A stretch of DNA of 9,467 nucleotides from assembly GCA_029259675.1 (NCBI GenBank), contig JAJDES010000068.1, forward strand, positions 1 through 9,467. Reading direction: 5' to 3'. This DNA comes from Planctomycetota bacterium (GTDB lineage: Bacteria; Planctomycetota; UBA1135; GCA-002686595). The position numbers and the translations under genes were made by a program. Below the pieces are notes generated by a model, which was not told the origin of the DNA, did no database searches, and saw only the letters and a program-made list of their open reading frames with translations. Below, in pieces: positions 1 to 6,099 of the stretch (positions are counted from its first letter, which is position 1; each line of letters starts with the position of its first letter).

Positions 1-585
1 GCGACGCGAAATGACGATGTTCATGCGCTCCGGATCGATCTTGATGATCACGGCGCGAATCGGCTCGTTCACGAAATCGGAGATGTCGTGGGTGCGGCGC
101 AGGTTGACCTGGCTGGCCGGCAGGAAGACGTTGACGCCCTCCACATCGACCAAAAGGCCACCTTTGATCTTGCGCTGAACGATGCCCTGAACTTGATCGC
201 CTTCGCTGTACTGGGTGGAAACTCGTTCCCAAGCTCGCAGCCTGTCTGCGCGACGCTTGGAAAGGTTGGCGGTGTCGTGTTCGTCGAGGCCGGCGTAATA
301 GACCTCGAAGACATCGCCGATGGCGGGAAGTTCATCGCCGAATTCCGAGAGCGCGATCGCTCCCTCGGATTTGCCGCCGATGTCCATCACGACCAGTGAT
401 GTGTGCTCGTCGACCGAATCAACCCGGGCGTTGACGATGGTGCCGGGTCGGATGTCCTTGACGGAGCTTTGCAGCTTGGTGGTGAGGTCCACCTCGCTGA
501 TGCCGCCCAGGGCCTCTTCGATCTTGCGATCGAGTTCGGCGGGGTCGAGTTCGTATTGTTTAACGCGTCTGGATGCCAGAGCCAT
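1..585 (-). CDS. rpsA: 30S ribosomal protein S1, N-terminal part (cut by window edge)
   Basis: Ribosomal protein S1 binds mRNA on the 30S subunit and helps start translation, especially on messages with weak ribosome binding sites. The frame is open for 195 codons from the ATG at 585 to the window edge, and the 3' part lies outside. Two S1 (OB-fold) repeats are visible. The first spans about residues 44-111 (GTIVNARV, then VVMDIGGKSEG). The second spans about residues 126-195 (GDQVQGIV, GGLLVDVEGVNVFLPAS, ending NIVISRR, a typical S1-repeat end). The 40 residues before repeat 1 are charged, with no recognised domain. An in-frame stop at 631-633 and no other start codon fix the ATG at 585. The bases before it (CTATCTCCA) show no Shine-Dalgarno. 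Lack of a good one is also known for E. coli rpsA, which is autoregulated; autoregulation here is inference. The gene is the last visible member of the cmk-plsC-rpsA series. Confidence 0.93.
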   Translation of the reverse strand, partial: MALASRRVKQYELDPAELDRKIEEALGGISEVDLTTKLQSSVKDIRPGTIVNARVDSVDEHTSLVVMDIGGKSEGAIALSEFGDELPAIGDVFEVYYAGLDEHDTANLSKRRADRLRAWERVSTQYSEGDQVQGIVQRKIKGGLLVDVEGVNVFLPASQVNLRRTHDISDFVNEPIRAVIIKIDPERMNIVISRR

Positions 586-780
586 TGGAGATAGTGGGTT
601 CGTACGGAATGAGGAAAAAGGGCAGGTAGATCAGGACGGGGATTTCGTATTCAAATTCAGTCAGGTAAGCAGGCACCCGGGGTTGTCCCGCAGGTACTTG
701 TGTTCGGTTGTTTGCGCTGTGCCCAGTAGGAATCCGTGGCTATTCGTTCGCCTTCACTTGGCGCTTTCAGGGCGCAAGCA
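586..780. other. plsC-rpsA intergenic region
   Basis: These 195 bp separate the plsC stop from the rpsA start. The gap is much longer than the others in this gene series, so a separate rpsA promoter or leader could sit here. No convincing -35/-10 pair, no hairpin followed by a T-run and no credible small gene was found. A short CCCGGG-centred palindrome near 677-682 is the only symmetric element noted. Confidence 0.5.
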
Positions 781-1467
781 TCAGGAGCTTGGAAAGCGAC
801 CGTCGCCAACCATCTCGACGACTGCGTCGCGCGCTTTTTCGAGCGCGTCCGGAACGGAGGAATCGATCGGCGCGCCGAAGCGCAGCCAGAGTCGAGCCGG
901 CTTGGGAAAGGACGACTTGCGCGGCCAGGCTTGAAGGCCACCGCGAATGGCGATCGGGACCAGTGGTGCGCGATTGCGTTTGGCCACCATCAGGGCGCCG
1001 GCCCGAAATTCACCCACGGAGCCGTCCTGGCTGCGGGTTCCCTCGGGGAACAGGCCCAGGCAATCTCCAGCGGCAAGGTGCGCGTTCATGTCCCGCAGGG
1101 CTCCGCGATCGGCGCTCTCCGGTTGAACCAACACGGCGCCGCAACCTTTCATGATGCGGCGCAGCAGCGCGGACTTCGCCAAGCTTTGACGCGCCACAAA
1201 ACTCACATGCCGGGTAGCTGCAAAGGAAATCAGCGGAATGTCGAGGAAGGATTGATGGTTGCTGACGAGCACGACCGGCCCCTCGGCCGGCAAATGTTCG
1301 CGACCGGAAATCTTGGGTCGGAAGAACAGCGTGTAGGCAAGTCTTGAAGACTCGCGACAGAGCCAATACGTCGGGGTGACGTGGGTCAGAATTTCCGCAG
1401 ACTCCGCTTTGTCGGAGCGCGGCTTGGAATGGCTCTCGTTTTCAGCCACGTGGGACACGCCCTTCAA
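781..1467 (-). CDS. plsC: 1-acyl-sn-glycerol-3-phosphate acyltransferase (PlsC/LPLAT family)
   Basis: The family transfers an acyl chain to the sn-2 position of lysophosphatidic acid, making phosphatidic acid for membrane phospholipids at the cytoplasmic membrane. The acyltransferase signatures are present in order. NHQSFLD (residues 70-76) is the catalytic HX4D box. GAVLVQPESADR (110-121) matches block II. FPEGTRS (140-146) binds the glycerol phosphate. VPIAIRG (170-176) matches block IV. The length of 228 residues is normal for the family. There is no strong N-terminal membrane helix, only a hydrophobic patch around residues 43-49. The longest form starts with TTG at 1467. In-frame GTG codons at 1458 and 1449 are alternatives; a GAAGGG lies 10 bp before the latter, so the true N-terminus may be up to six residues shorter. 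The gene overlaps the end of cmk by about 26 bp (8 bp from the 1449 start), which suggests translational coupling. LPLAT relatives also acylate other substrates, so the exact acceptor is inferred. Confidence 0.9.
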   Translation of the reverse strand: MKGVSHVAENESHSKPRSDKAESAEILTHVTPTYWLCRESSRLAYTLFFRPKISGREHLPAEGPVVLVSNHQSFLDIPLISFAATRHVSFVARQSLAKSALLRRIMKGCGAVLVQPESADRGALRDMNAHLAAGDCLGLFPEGTRSQDGSVGEFRAGALMVAKRNRAPLVPIAIRGGLQAWPRKSSFPKPARLWLRFGAPIDSSVPDALEKARDAVVEMVGDGRFPSS

Positions 1468-2095
1468 CTTGGCGAACGATTTCGTTCACGACCTCCTCAA
1501 CCCCCAAACCGTCCGTATCGATGACGGTGGCGTCTTCGGCCTGTCGCAAGGGTGCGCAGGCGCGTGTCGTATCCAGTTGATCGCGACGTTCGATGTCGCG
1601 CTGGATGTCGTCAACGCTTTCGATTTGGTCCAATTGGGCCGCTCGGCGTCGGGCCCGCTCGCGCGGGCTTGCTATTAGAAAGAACTTGAGGTCGGCTTCG
1701 GGGAAGACAACCGTGGTCGTATCGCGACCTTCCACCACCACATCACCACGCTCCCGGGCCAAAACCCTTTGGCGCGCGACAACTATGTCCCGCACACCAG
1801 GATGGGCCGAAACCGCTGAGACATTGCGCGTCACCGTTTCCCCGCGAATGTCAGGTTCGCAAGCGAGGCCGTTGATCGTGATCCTGTCGGAGGAGTCGAA
1901 AGCCAATTCTGATTCCCGTGCCACCGCGCAACAGGCCTCTGCGTCCAGGGGCATGTGTCCGCGTTGGATCACACCCAGGGTCACGGCTCGGTACATGGCG
2001 CCGGTATCCAAGAAGCCGAATCCCAAACGCTTCGCAACACCCTTGGCCACCGTGCTTTTTCCCGCGCCTGCGGGGCCGTCGATGGCAATGATCAT
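1442..2095 (-). CDS. cmk: (d)CMP kinase (cytidylate kinase)
   Basis: Cytidylate kinase phosphorylates CMP and dCMP with ATP in the cytoplasm, recycling CMP released by phospholipid and RNA turnover. The protein has 217 residues, normal for the family. It carries the P-loop GPAGAGKST (residues 7-15), DTGAMYRAVT (30-39), the EPDIRGETVTRNVS segment (80-93) for nucleotide binding, VEGRDTTTVVFP (121-132), the RERARRR lid stretch (145-151) and RRDQLDTTR (170-178). The usual motif is GRDxGTVVFP; here the glycine is Thr127. The ATG at 2095 gives the standard MIIAIDGPAG opening, so the start is secure, although no Shine-Dalgarno is visible (ATTAATCGC precedes it). It lies 63 bp after lpxH and overlaps plsC. 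Placement between lipid A and phospholipid genes fits its role in the CTP/CMP cycle of lipid synthesis, which is inference. Confidence 0.95.
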   Translation of the reverse strand: MIIAIDGPAGAGKSTVAKGVAKRLGFGFLDTGAMYRAVTLGVIQRGHMPLDAEACCAVARESELAFDSSDRITINGLACEPDIRGETVTRNVSAVSAHPGVRDIVVARQRVLARERGDVVVEGRDTTTVVFPEADLKFFLIASPRERARRRAAQLDQIESVDDIQRDIERRDQLDTTRACAPLRQAEDATVIDTDGLGVEEVVNEIVRQVEGRVPRG

Positions 2096-2158
2096 GCGAT
2101 TAATCAGGTTCTTTCGGCTTCAGAAGGACCGCACAGAATAGGGACTTACGGCCCGCGA

Positions 2159-2905
2159 TCAAGCTCTCCCGGAGCCCAAAGCCCGTATTTCTCCCCCCGG
2201 CCCCACCTCCAGGGTGTCCCTCCGACCACCGAAGGCATCGAGCACGAGCCAACGCCCACCCCCAGGCAGCTTTTCGTCGCGGAAGCTGTGGGCATGGCCG
2301 CATACCAAAAGCTGCCCGCCGGCGGCCCCCAACTGCTTTTGGGCCTCATCGAGCTGCATAAGAGTCGTTTCGCGCGGCTTGGCGGCCACGGCCTGCTTCG
2401 AATGGCGCCGGAGCTTGGCGGCGATGGCGCGGCCAATCCCTTTGGGCAGATTGGCCGCCAGAAAGCCGACCGGTCGGGATCGAAGAGCCCAGCGCATGCG
2501 CTGGTATGCGAGGTCCAAGGTGCACAGCTCGTCTCCGTGCAGGAAAAGGACCGTCTCTTTGGAGTCGGGCAATGCGGCCAAAAGGCCACCGGGCGCCAAG
2601 CGAACCCCGCTGGCTCGTTCGAAAGTGCGATCCAGGAGGAAATCTCGATTGCCGGGAATCAGGTCGACGCGAGTGCCGCCCTCCGCCAGGGAGCGCAGTG
2701 CGCTGATGACGGCGCCGTTTTCCTCGATTTGCGCCGGGCCGATCCAGTACTCAAATAGGTCGCCCAAAATCACCAATCTCGGCACGCCGGCGAGTCCCGA
2801 GAGCCATTCCACAAAACGATCCACGGGCCCTGCCTGCGCGGGGTCCAGGTGCAGGTCAGCGATTATCAGGCTGCCCGCCGGCAACAGCTCACCGGATGCG
2901 GCCAC
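2159..2905 (-). CDS. lpxH: UDP-2,3-diacylglucosamine diphosphatase (LpxH)
   Basis: LpxH cleaves UDP-2,3-diacylglucosamine to lipid X and UMP, a step of lipid A synthesis at the inner face of the cytoplasmic membrane. The calcineurin-like metallophosphoesterase motifs are complete: ADLHLD (residues 16-21), GDLFEYW (48-54), GNRDFLL (85-91), HGDELCT (123-129) and GHAH (203-206), supplying the Asp, His and Asn ligands for the two metal ions. The stretch from HGDELCT through LDLAYQ and the later KLRRHSKQA (164-172) are LpxH-specific and separate it from other phosphoesterases and from LpxI or LpxG. The length of 248 residues is normal. The start is GTG at 2905, only 2 bp after the TAG of the response regulator gene. 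A GGGG lies about 9 bp upstream, and no better start is nearby. The gene implies an outer membrane with lipid A. Confidence 0.94.
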   Translation of the reverse strand: MAASGELLPAGSLIIADLHLDPAQAGPVDRFVEWLSGLAGVPRLVILGDLFEYWIGPAQIEENGAVISALRSLAEGGTRVDLIPGNRDFLLDRTFERASGVRLAPGGLLAALPDSKETVLFLHGDELCTLDLAYQRMRWALRSRPVGFLAANLPKGIGRAIAAKLRRHSKQAVAAKPRETTLMQLDEAQKQLGAAGGQLLVCGHAHSFRDEKLPGGGRWLVLDAFGGRRDTLEVGPGGEIRALGSGRA

Positions 2906-2907
2906 GA

Positions 2908-4332
2908 CTATTTGCCCCGGCCCGTCCCGGAATCCTCGGCGCCGCCATCCGCGCCACCAGCCTCAATTTTGAAATCGCGCAGCTTCTCCCACAAAACTTT
3001 GCGCGAGATGCCCAACAGCTCCGCCGTTTGGGTGCGATGTCCGCCGGTGGACTCCAGCGCCCGTTCCAGGTGCGCCCGCTCCGCCTCGCCCAGCACTTCG
3101 CGCAGGGGCCGAATGTCCTCCTGAACCTCCGTCGCTCCGCGCCAGCGCGAATCCACGGGCAGCAGGTGCTCGCGCCGCAATTCGTCTTCCGCTCCGGCCA
3201 ATGCAATGGCCCTCTGCACGGCATTTTCCAACTCGCGCACATTTCCCGGCCACGGGTAACGCTCGAGCGCGGCCAAGGTCGCGGGACTGGTTCGGTAGCT
3301 GCGCCCGCGCCCGTGCCTTTCGAGCAAGTGCCCCAGCAAGAGCGGCACATCACCTTCGCGATCTCGCAACGGCGGCAGGGCAATCGGCACCACGTGAATG
3401 CGATAGAACAAGTCTTCTCGAAATTTGCCCTGGCGCACCAACTCGCGCAGGGAGATCTTCGTGGCGGCCACCACCCGGATATTGGCTTCGAGCGTCACTT
3501 CCCCACCGACGCGCTCAAAGTTCCGTTCCTGAAGCACGCGCAGCAACTTGACCTGCACCGCCAAGGGCATGTCGTCAATGTCGTCGAGGAAGAGTGTGCC
3601 GCCTTCCGCCAACTCAAAACGACCCTTTTTTGTGCGGTGCGCGCCGGTGAAGGCTCCGCGTTCGTGACCGAACAATTCCGCCTCGAGCAGGTTTTCGGGT
3701 AGGGCCGCGCAACTAATCGGCACGAAGGGCTTCTTCGCCCTCAGACTGCAATCGTGCAGGGCTCGCGCAACGCGCTCCTTGCCCGTTCCGCTCTCGCCCT
3801 CGATCAAAACCGTCGCCTCGGTGGGTGCGACCGTACGAATGCGCGCGAAGACTTCGGCCATGCTTCCCGAGGATCCGACCAATTGATCGAATCCGTCCAA
3901 ACCACGCAATCGCTCGCGCAAACGCGAGTTCTCCGCTTCCAATGCACGCACCCGACCGGCCCCGCGAACCATGCCCACCACCGCTTCGTTGCGGAAGGGC
4001 TTTTGGATGTAATTCGTAGCCCCCAAACGCATCGCCTCGACGGCTTGGTCAACCGTTGCGTAGCCCGTCATGACGATCACGGGGCGTTCGGGATCCAATT
4101 GAATCGCCTGTTCGAGCAACGCCATTCCCCCGGCGCCGGGCATGCGAATGTCCGTCAAGAACACATCGGGGTTGCGAGTATTGAGCCATTCACTCGCAGT
4201 GTCCGTATCCGCCGCGTGCCACACGCGAAAACCCTCCGCCTCCAAAGCATCGCGCAGGGTTACGGCGATCGTGATTTCATCTTCAGCCAGGAGCACGCTC
4301 AGGCTGTTGGAAGTGGAGTCGGAATCAACCAT
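2908..4332 (-). CDS. NtrC-family sigma-54-dependent response regulator
   Basis: Predicted two-component activator that, when phosphorylated, uses ATP to open sigma-54 promoters. Numbering is from the ATG at 4332 (474 residues). The receiver domain (about 12-120) has acidic Glu17/Asp18, phosphoacceptor Asp61 (LTDIRMPG), Thr89 and Lys111. The AAA+ domain follows, with Walker A GESGTGKE (179-186), the sigma-54-contacting loop GAFTGA (226-231), Walker B GGTLFLDD (244-251), FREDLFYRI and PWPGNVRELEN. A Fis-type helix-turn-helix (about 430-456, TAELLGISRK) is followed by an 18-residue Gly-rich tail. The normal Walker B ends in DE; here it is Asp250-Asp251. A TTG at 4344 would add four residues, but the ATG gives the common 8-bp stop/start overlap with the GGDEF gene. 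No Shine-Dalgarno is evident, so coupled translation is likely. No histidine kinase is in the window, so signal and targets are unknown. rpoN lies 3.7 kb away on the other strand. Confidence 0.93.
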   Translation of the reverse strand: MVDSDSTSNSLSVLLAEDEITIAVTLRDALEAEGFRVWHAADTDTASEWLNTRNPDVFLTDIRMPGAGGMALLEQAIQLDPERPVIVMTGYATVDQAVEAMRLGATNYIQKPFRNEAVVGMVRGAGRVRALEAENSRLRERLRGLDGFDQLVGSSGSMAEVFARIRTVAPTEATVLIEGESGTGKERVARALHDCSLRAKKPFVPISCAALPENLLEAELFGHERGAFTGAHRTKKGRFELAEGGTLFLDDIDDMPLAVQVKLLRVLQERNFERVGGEVTLEANIRVVAATKISLRELVRQGKFREDLFYRIHVVPIALPPLRDREGDVPLLLGHLLERHGRGRSYRTSPATLAALERYPWPGNVRELENAVQRAIALAGAEDELRREHLLPVDSRWRGATEVQEDIRPLREVLGEAERAHLERALESTGGHRTQTAELLGISRKVLWEKLRDFKIEAGGADGGAEDSGTGRGK

Positions 4333-4858
4333 CGACCAAGCCAATATGACGTGCCACTAAGCGATCTCCACCCGCGCCGGACGCTTGATTCAGGGCCGCC
4401 TCCGCCGCATCCACCAACTCGTCAAAAAACAGCGTGTTGTCGTTCTCGTAGTGGGCCTGCCCCACGCTCAAAGTGATGTGCAAATCGCGACCGTCGCCCT
4501 CGAAGCTAAGCGAGCGTGCGGCGGTCAAGAGTCGCTCGGCGGCAATCGTCCCGCCATCGGCAGGGGTATGAGGCAAAACCGCCATGAGGCGGTCATCCAT
4601 TTGACGACCCAGGAAATCGCAAGAACGCGTCTGGGCCTGCAACAGCTCAATCACATCCTCCAATACGTTTTCCTTCATCTCGTAACCGTAGAGGTCGCGC
4701 AGGTACCCCAGGCGATCCACCTCAATCATCAAGCAAGTTACGGGGTAGCCATAGCGTTGCGCACGGCCGAACTCGACCCGCATTAGGTGACGGATCTGCG
4801 TGAGTGAAAACAGATCCGCGGTGCCCTCGCTGGGGCTATTGGACCGAACTTCTGACAT
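4325..4858 (-). CDS. Degenerate GGDEF-domain protein, probably not a cyclase
   Basis: The 177-residue protein has the fold pattern of a diguanylate cyclase (GGDEF) domain. LMIEVDRLGYLRDLYGYE (43-60) corresponds to the usual DxDxFKxxND..GH segment. SCDFLGRQMDD (79-89) leads into the active-site turn. MAVLPHT (92-98), LHITLSVGQA (126-135) and LVDAAEAALNQA (148-159) match the later conserved strands and the A-site helix. The signature GGDEF is replaced by QMDDR (residues 86-90), and the usual metal-binding region is altered, so synthesis of c-di-GMP is unlikely. There is no membrane segment or obvious sensor domain, only about 20 N-terminal residues before the domain. The ATG at 4858 has no Shine-Dalgarno. 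The 3' end overlaps the sigma-54 regulator gene by 8 bp, so the two are probably co-translated. A role as a nucleotide-binding or protein-binding partner of that regulator is inference. Confidence 0.8.
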   Translation of the reverse strand: MSEVRSNSPSEGTADLFSLTQIRHLMRVEFGRAQRYGYPVTCLMIEVDRLGYLRDLYGYEMKENVLEDVIELLQAQTRSCDFLGRQMDDRLMAVLPHTPADGGTIAAERLLTAARSLSFEGDGRDLHITLSVGQAHYENDNTLFFDELVDAAEAALNQASGAGGDRLVARHIGLVDG

Positions 4859-4870
4859 GGCTACGGAAGG

Positions 4871-4969
4871 CTAGTGAATTTGGTCCGCGCGCCGATCGGG
4901 GAAATCCCAATCCGACAATACGGCCAGCTCGTAATCGTGGCGCCCGCGGACCCAAGCTTCCAGGTTCAC
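4871..4969 (-). CDS. Possible 32-residue leader ORF before the GGDEF gene
   Basis: A short minus-strand frame runs from GTG at 4969 to TAG at 4871-4873, ending 12 bp before the ATG of the GGDEF gene. AAAGG lies 4 bp upstream of the GTG, a better ribosome binding site than the GGDEF gene itself has. About 23 of 32 codons end in G or C, in keeping with coding sequence. The product contains EAWVRGRHDYELAVLSDWDF, is acidic with three Trp-containing or aromatic patches, and has no signal peptide or membrane helix. I do not recognise it. It could be a true small protein, a leader peptide coupled to the operon, the remnant of a longer gene, or chance. Confidence 0.25.
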   Translation of the reverse strand: MNLEAWVRGRHDYELAVLSDWDFPDRRADQIH

Positions 4970-5134
4970 TGCGCCTTTATTAATAGAACACACCCTTGGG
5001 ACATGCGAGCGGGGCGAACGGCCCGGGGCAAGCTGCCCACGGTGATCGGCAAGGGAAACACGTGGGCCCGCTCGGAGTCATTCCGGGCCCTGTTCAGTGC
5101 TGAAGAGTCCAGCGCTCGATTTATACGAATTCGG

Positions 5135-5150
5135 CCTGCCCCAGGGCAGG
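5135..5150. repeat. Inverted repeat (6-bp arms, 4-bp loop)
   Basis: CCTGCC and GGCAGG flank the four bases CCAG. The element sits about 80 bp after the end of the membrane-protein gene and 4 bp from a CGCGGCCGCG palindrome at 5154-5163. In the direction of the minus-strand genes it is followed by CCGAATTCG rather than T residues, so it is not a standard intrinsic terminator. It could be a transcript hairpin or a protein site, or a chance GC-rich match. Confidence 0.4.
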
Positions 5151-5226
5151 TTTCGCGGCCGCGGGACAAGCGGGATCGAGCCCCCGATACGGACCCATGC
5201 CGGACATTCCAAAATGCCGCGGTCGA

Positions 5227-5724
5227 TCATTTCGGAAGGATTCCGTCTATGAACCCATCCAGACTGTGACCGCGCAAACGCAGCACAAATAGGATGGCCA
5301 CAATGATCGCCGTATAGATTCCAACCACAATCAATTGGGCTACGACTGCGGCCAGCCCCTTGCGAGCAGCACCGCGCACGCGCCGCGCCGCGCCTTGGCT
5401 GCCGCGCATCAAGGGGGTCATGATCAAATCGCGCTGCAGCCTGGTGGCGCGCTCAAGCAGCCGGGGATCACTGGCCTCAACGCTCGCACTGGCGAGCACT
5501 TCCTGTGCGCAGGCACCGGAATCAAAGGTGGATTCCTTGACGGCCTTTTGCCACTTGCGCGCCACTGCGCCGTCCGCGAGTCCGAGCTCCACCAACAAGC
5601 CCGCTCGCAAACGCAGAGCAATCGGGTCCGCCTTGCGTCGCACGACCGGACGCGCGGCGCTGTTTTCGGCGGCGCTGCCCAGCGAGACTTCCTCGACATC
5701 GGCCTTCTCTTCGCGCTCTGACAT
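5227..5724 (-). CDS. Small protein with one C-terminal membrane helix, function unknown
   Basis: I do not recognise this 165-residue protein. The first 30 residues are acidic and polar (MSEREEKADVEEVSLGS). Residues 35-60 and 88-101 look helical and amphipathic. A basic stretch (RRVRGAARKG, 114-123) precedes one hydrophobic helix at about 124-148 (VVAQLIVVGIYTAIIVAILF). A short 15-residue tail then ends in GFIDGILPK. This suggests a tail-anchored inner membrane protein with a large cytoplasmic N-terminal part; the orientation is inferred from the positive residues before the helix. The frame stays open upstream to 6114, but the ATG at 5724 has GGAG 4 bp before it (5729-5732), and the upstream residues have no coding character, so this start is preferred. 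It is divergent from the exported-protein gene and 368 bp from the next minus-strand gene, so it is probably transcribed alone. Confidence 0.72.
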   Translation of the reverse strand: MSEREEKADVEEVSLGSAAENSAARPVVRRKADPIALRLRAGLLVELGLADGAVARKWQKAVKESTFDSGACAQEVLASASVEASDPRLLERATRLQRDLIMTPLMRGSQGAARRVRGAARKGLAAVVAQLIVVGIYTAIIVAILFVLRLRGHSLDGFIDGILPK

Positions 5725-6099
5725 GGGGCTCCGTTTCTGTTCAATTTGGTCCGGCGAGCAAGTGCGGGTCGCAAACTCAGTGTCGTCGCGGAGGCTTGGT
5801 TTCACCCCCACGAGCAATGGCAGAGCCCCACGCCCCCATCGTATGGGAACCGACAGAATGCGAAAAAGTTGCGCCAAAACCCTACTGAAGTGGGGCTCCG
5901 CGGGCCATGGACAGCCCTTACGGCCCGAAGCCCAACTTTGCAGCACGAAATTCGGCCCCTCTGACGACAATAGCCATGGCCCCGATCCCCAAATGGTCCG
6001 TCTCGAACACGGCCCTGGGGCTTGCGGAAAGGCCCCGTAGTCCAGGGCCATCAACGCGACTACTCTGCACGTGGACAATCGAAGCACAGCGCCCCAAAC
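5725..6099. other. Divergent intergenic region
   Basis: These 375 bp separate the minus-strand membrane-protein gene from the plus-strand exported-protein gene and should hold promoters for both. Frames are open on both strands through it, but they look like extensions of neighbouring genes in GC-rich DNA, not genes. A weak minus-strand -10 candidate is TACGAT (5843 to 5838), with no good -35. The notable element is the inverted repeat at 6011-6049, described separately. Confidence 0.5.
6011..6049. repeat. Inverted repeat GGCCCTGG / CCAGGGCC before the exported-protein gene
   Basis: Perfect 8-bp arms at 6011-6018 and 6042-6049 are separated by 23 bp. Within the spacer a second pairing, GGGGC with GCCCC, can extend an alternative stem. 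The element ends 50 bp before the ATG at 6100. It could form a leader-RNA hairpin or be a dimeric regulator site. There is no T-run after it, so it is not a standard terminator. Confidence 0.5.

Larger units (their letters stand above)
4859..5226. other. Intergenic region upstream of the minus-strand operon
   Basis: About 368 bp lie between the membrane-protein gene and the GGDEF gene, both on the minus strand. The region should hold the promoter of the long operon. Minus-strand AT-rich patches that could be -10 elements are TATAAAT (5125 to 5119) and TATTAAT (4985 to 4979). Neither has a good -35 hexamer at 16-18 bp, and no GG-N10-GC sigma-54 site was convincing. The region also holds adjacent palindromes (5135-5163) and a possible 32-codon ORF (4871-4969). 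No rho-independent terminator with a T-run was found for the membrane-protein gene. Confidence 0.5.

Noticed and set aside
736..1347. Long plus-strand open frames opposite plsC, and similar ones opposite lpxH and the regulator
   Set aside because: They lie antisense to genes with complete family motifs and have no recognisable products; they are coding-strand shadows.
4966..5169. Minus-strand 67-codon open frame in the intergenic gap
   Set aside because: Arg/Pro-rich product with no motif, no ribosome binding site noted and spanning the palindromes; it looks like chance.
4874..5269. Plus-strand 131-codon open frame with GTG start
   Set aside because: It runs into the end of the minus-strand membrane-protein gene, shows no domain or composition signal, and open frames of this length are common in this GC-rich DNA.
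5859..5877. Minus-strand TTGGCGCAACTTTTTCGCA, resembling a sigma-54 -24/-12 promoter
   Set aside because: The GG and GC elements are separated by 12 bases rather than the required 10, so it does not fit the sigma-54 spacing.
5724..5900. 10-bp direct repeat TGGGGCTCCG at 5724-5733 and 5891-5900
   Set aside because: One copy is the reverse of the ribosome binding site and start of the membrane-protein gene; only two short GC-rich copies exist, so chance is the simplest reading.
5887..5906. Plus-strand GG-N10-GC match in a GC-rich stretch (TGGGGCTCCGCGGGCC)
   Set aside because: The spacing fits, but the flanking bases lack the TGGCAC and TTGCA character; such matches are expected by chance in this base composition.
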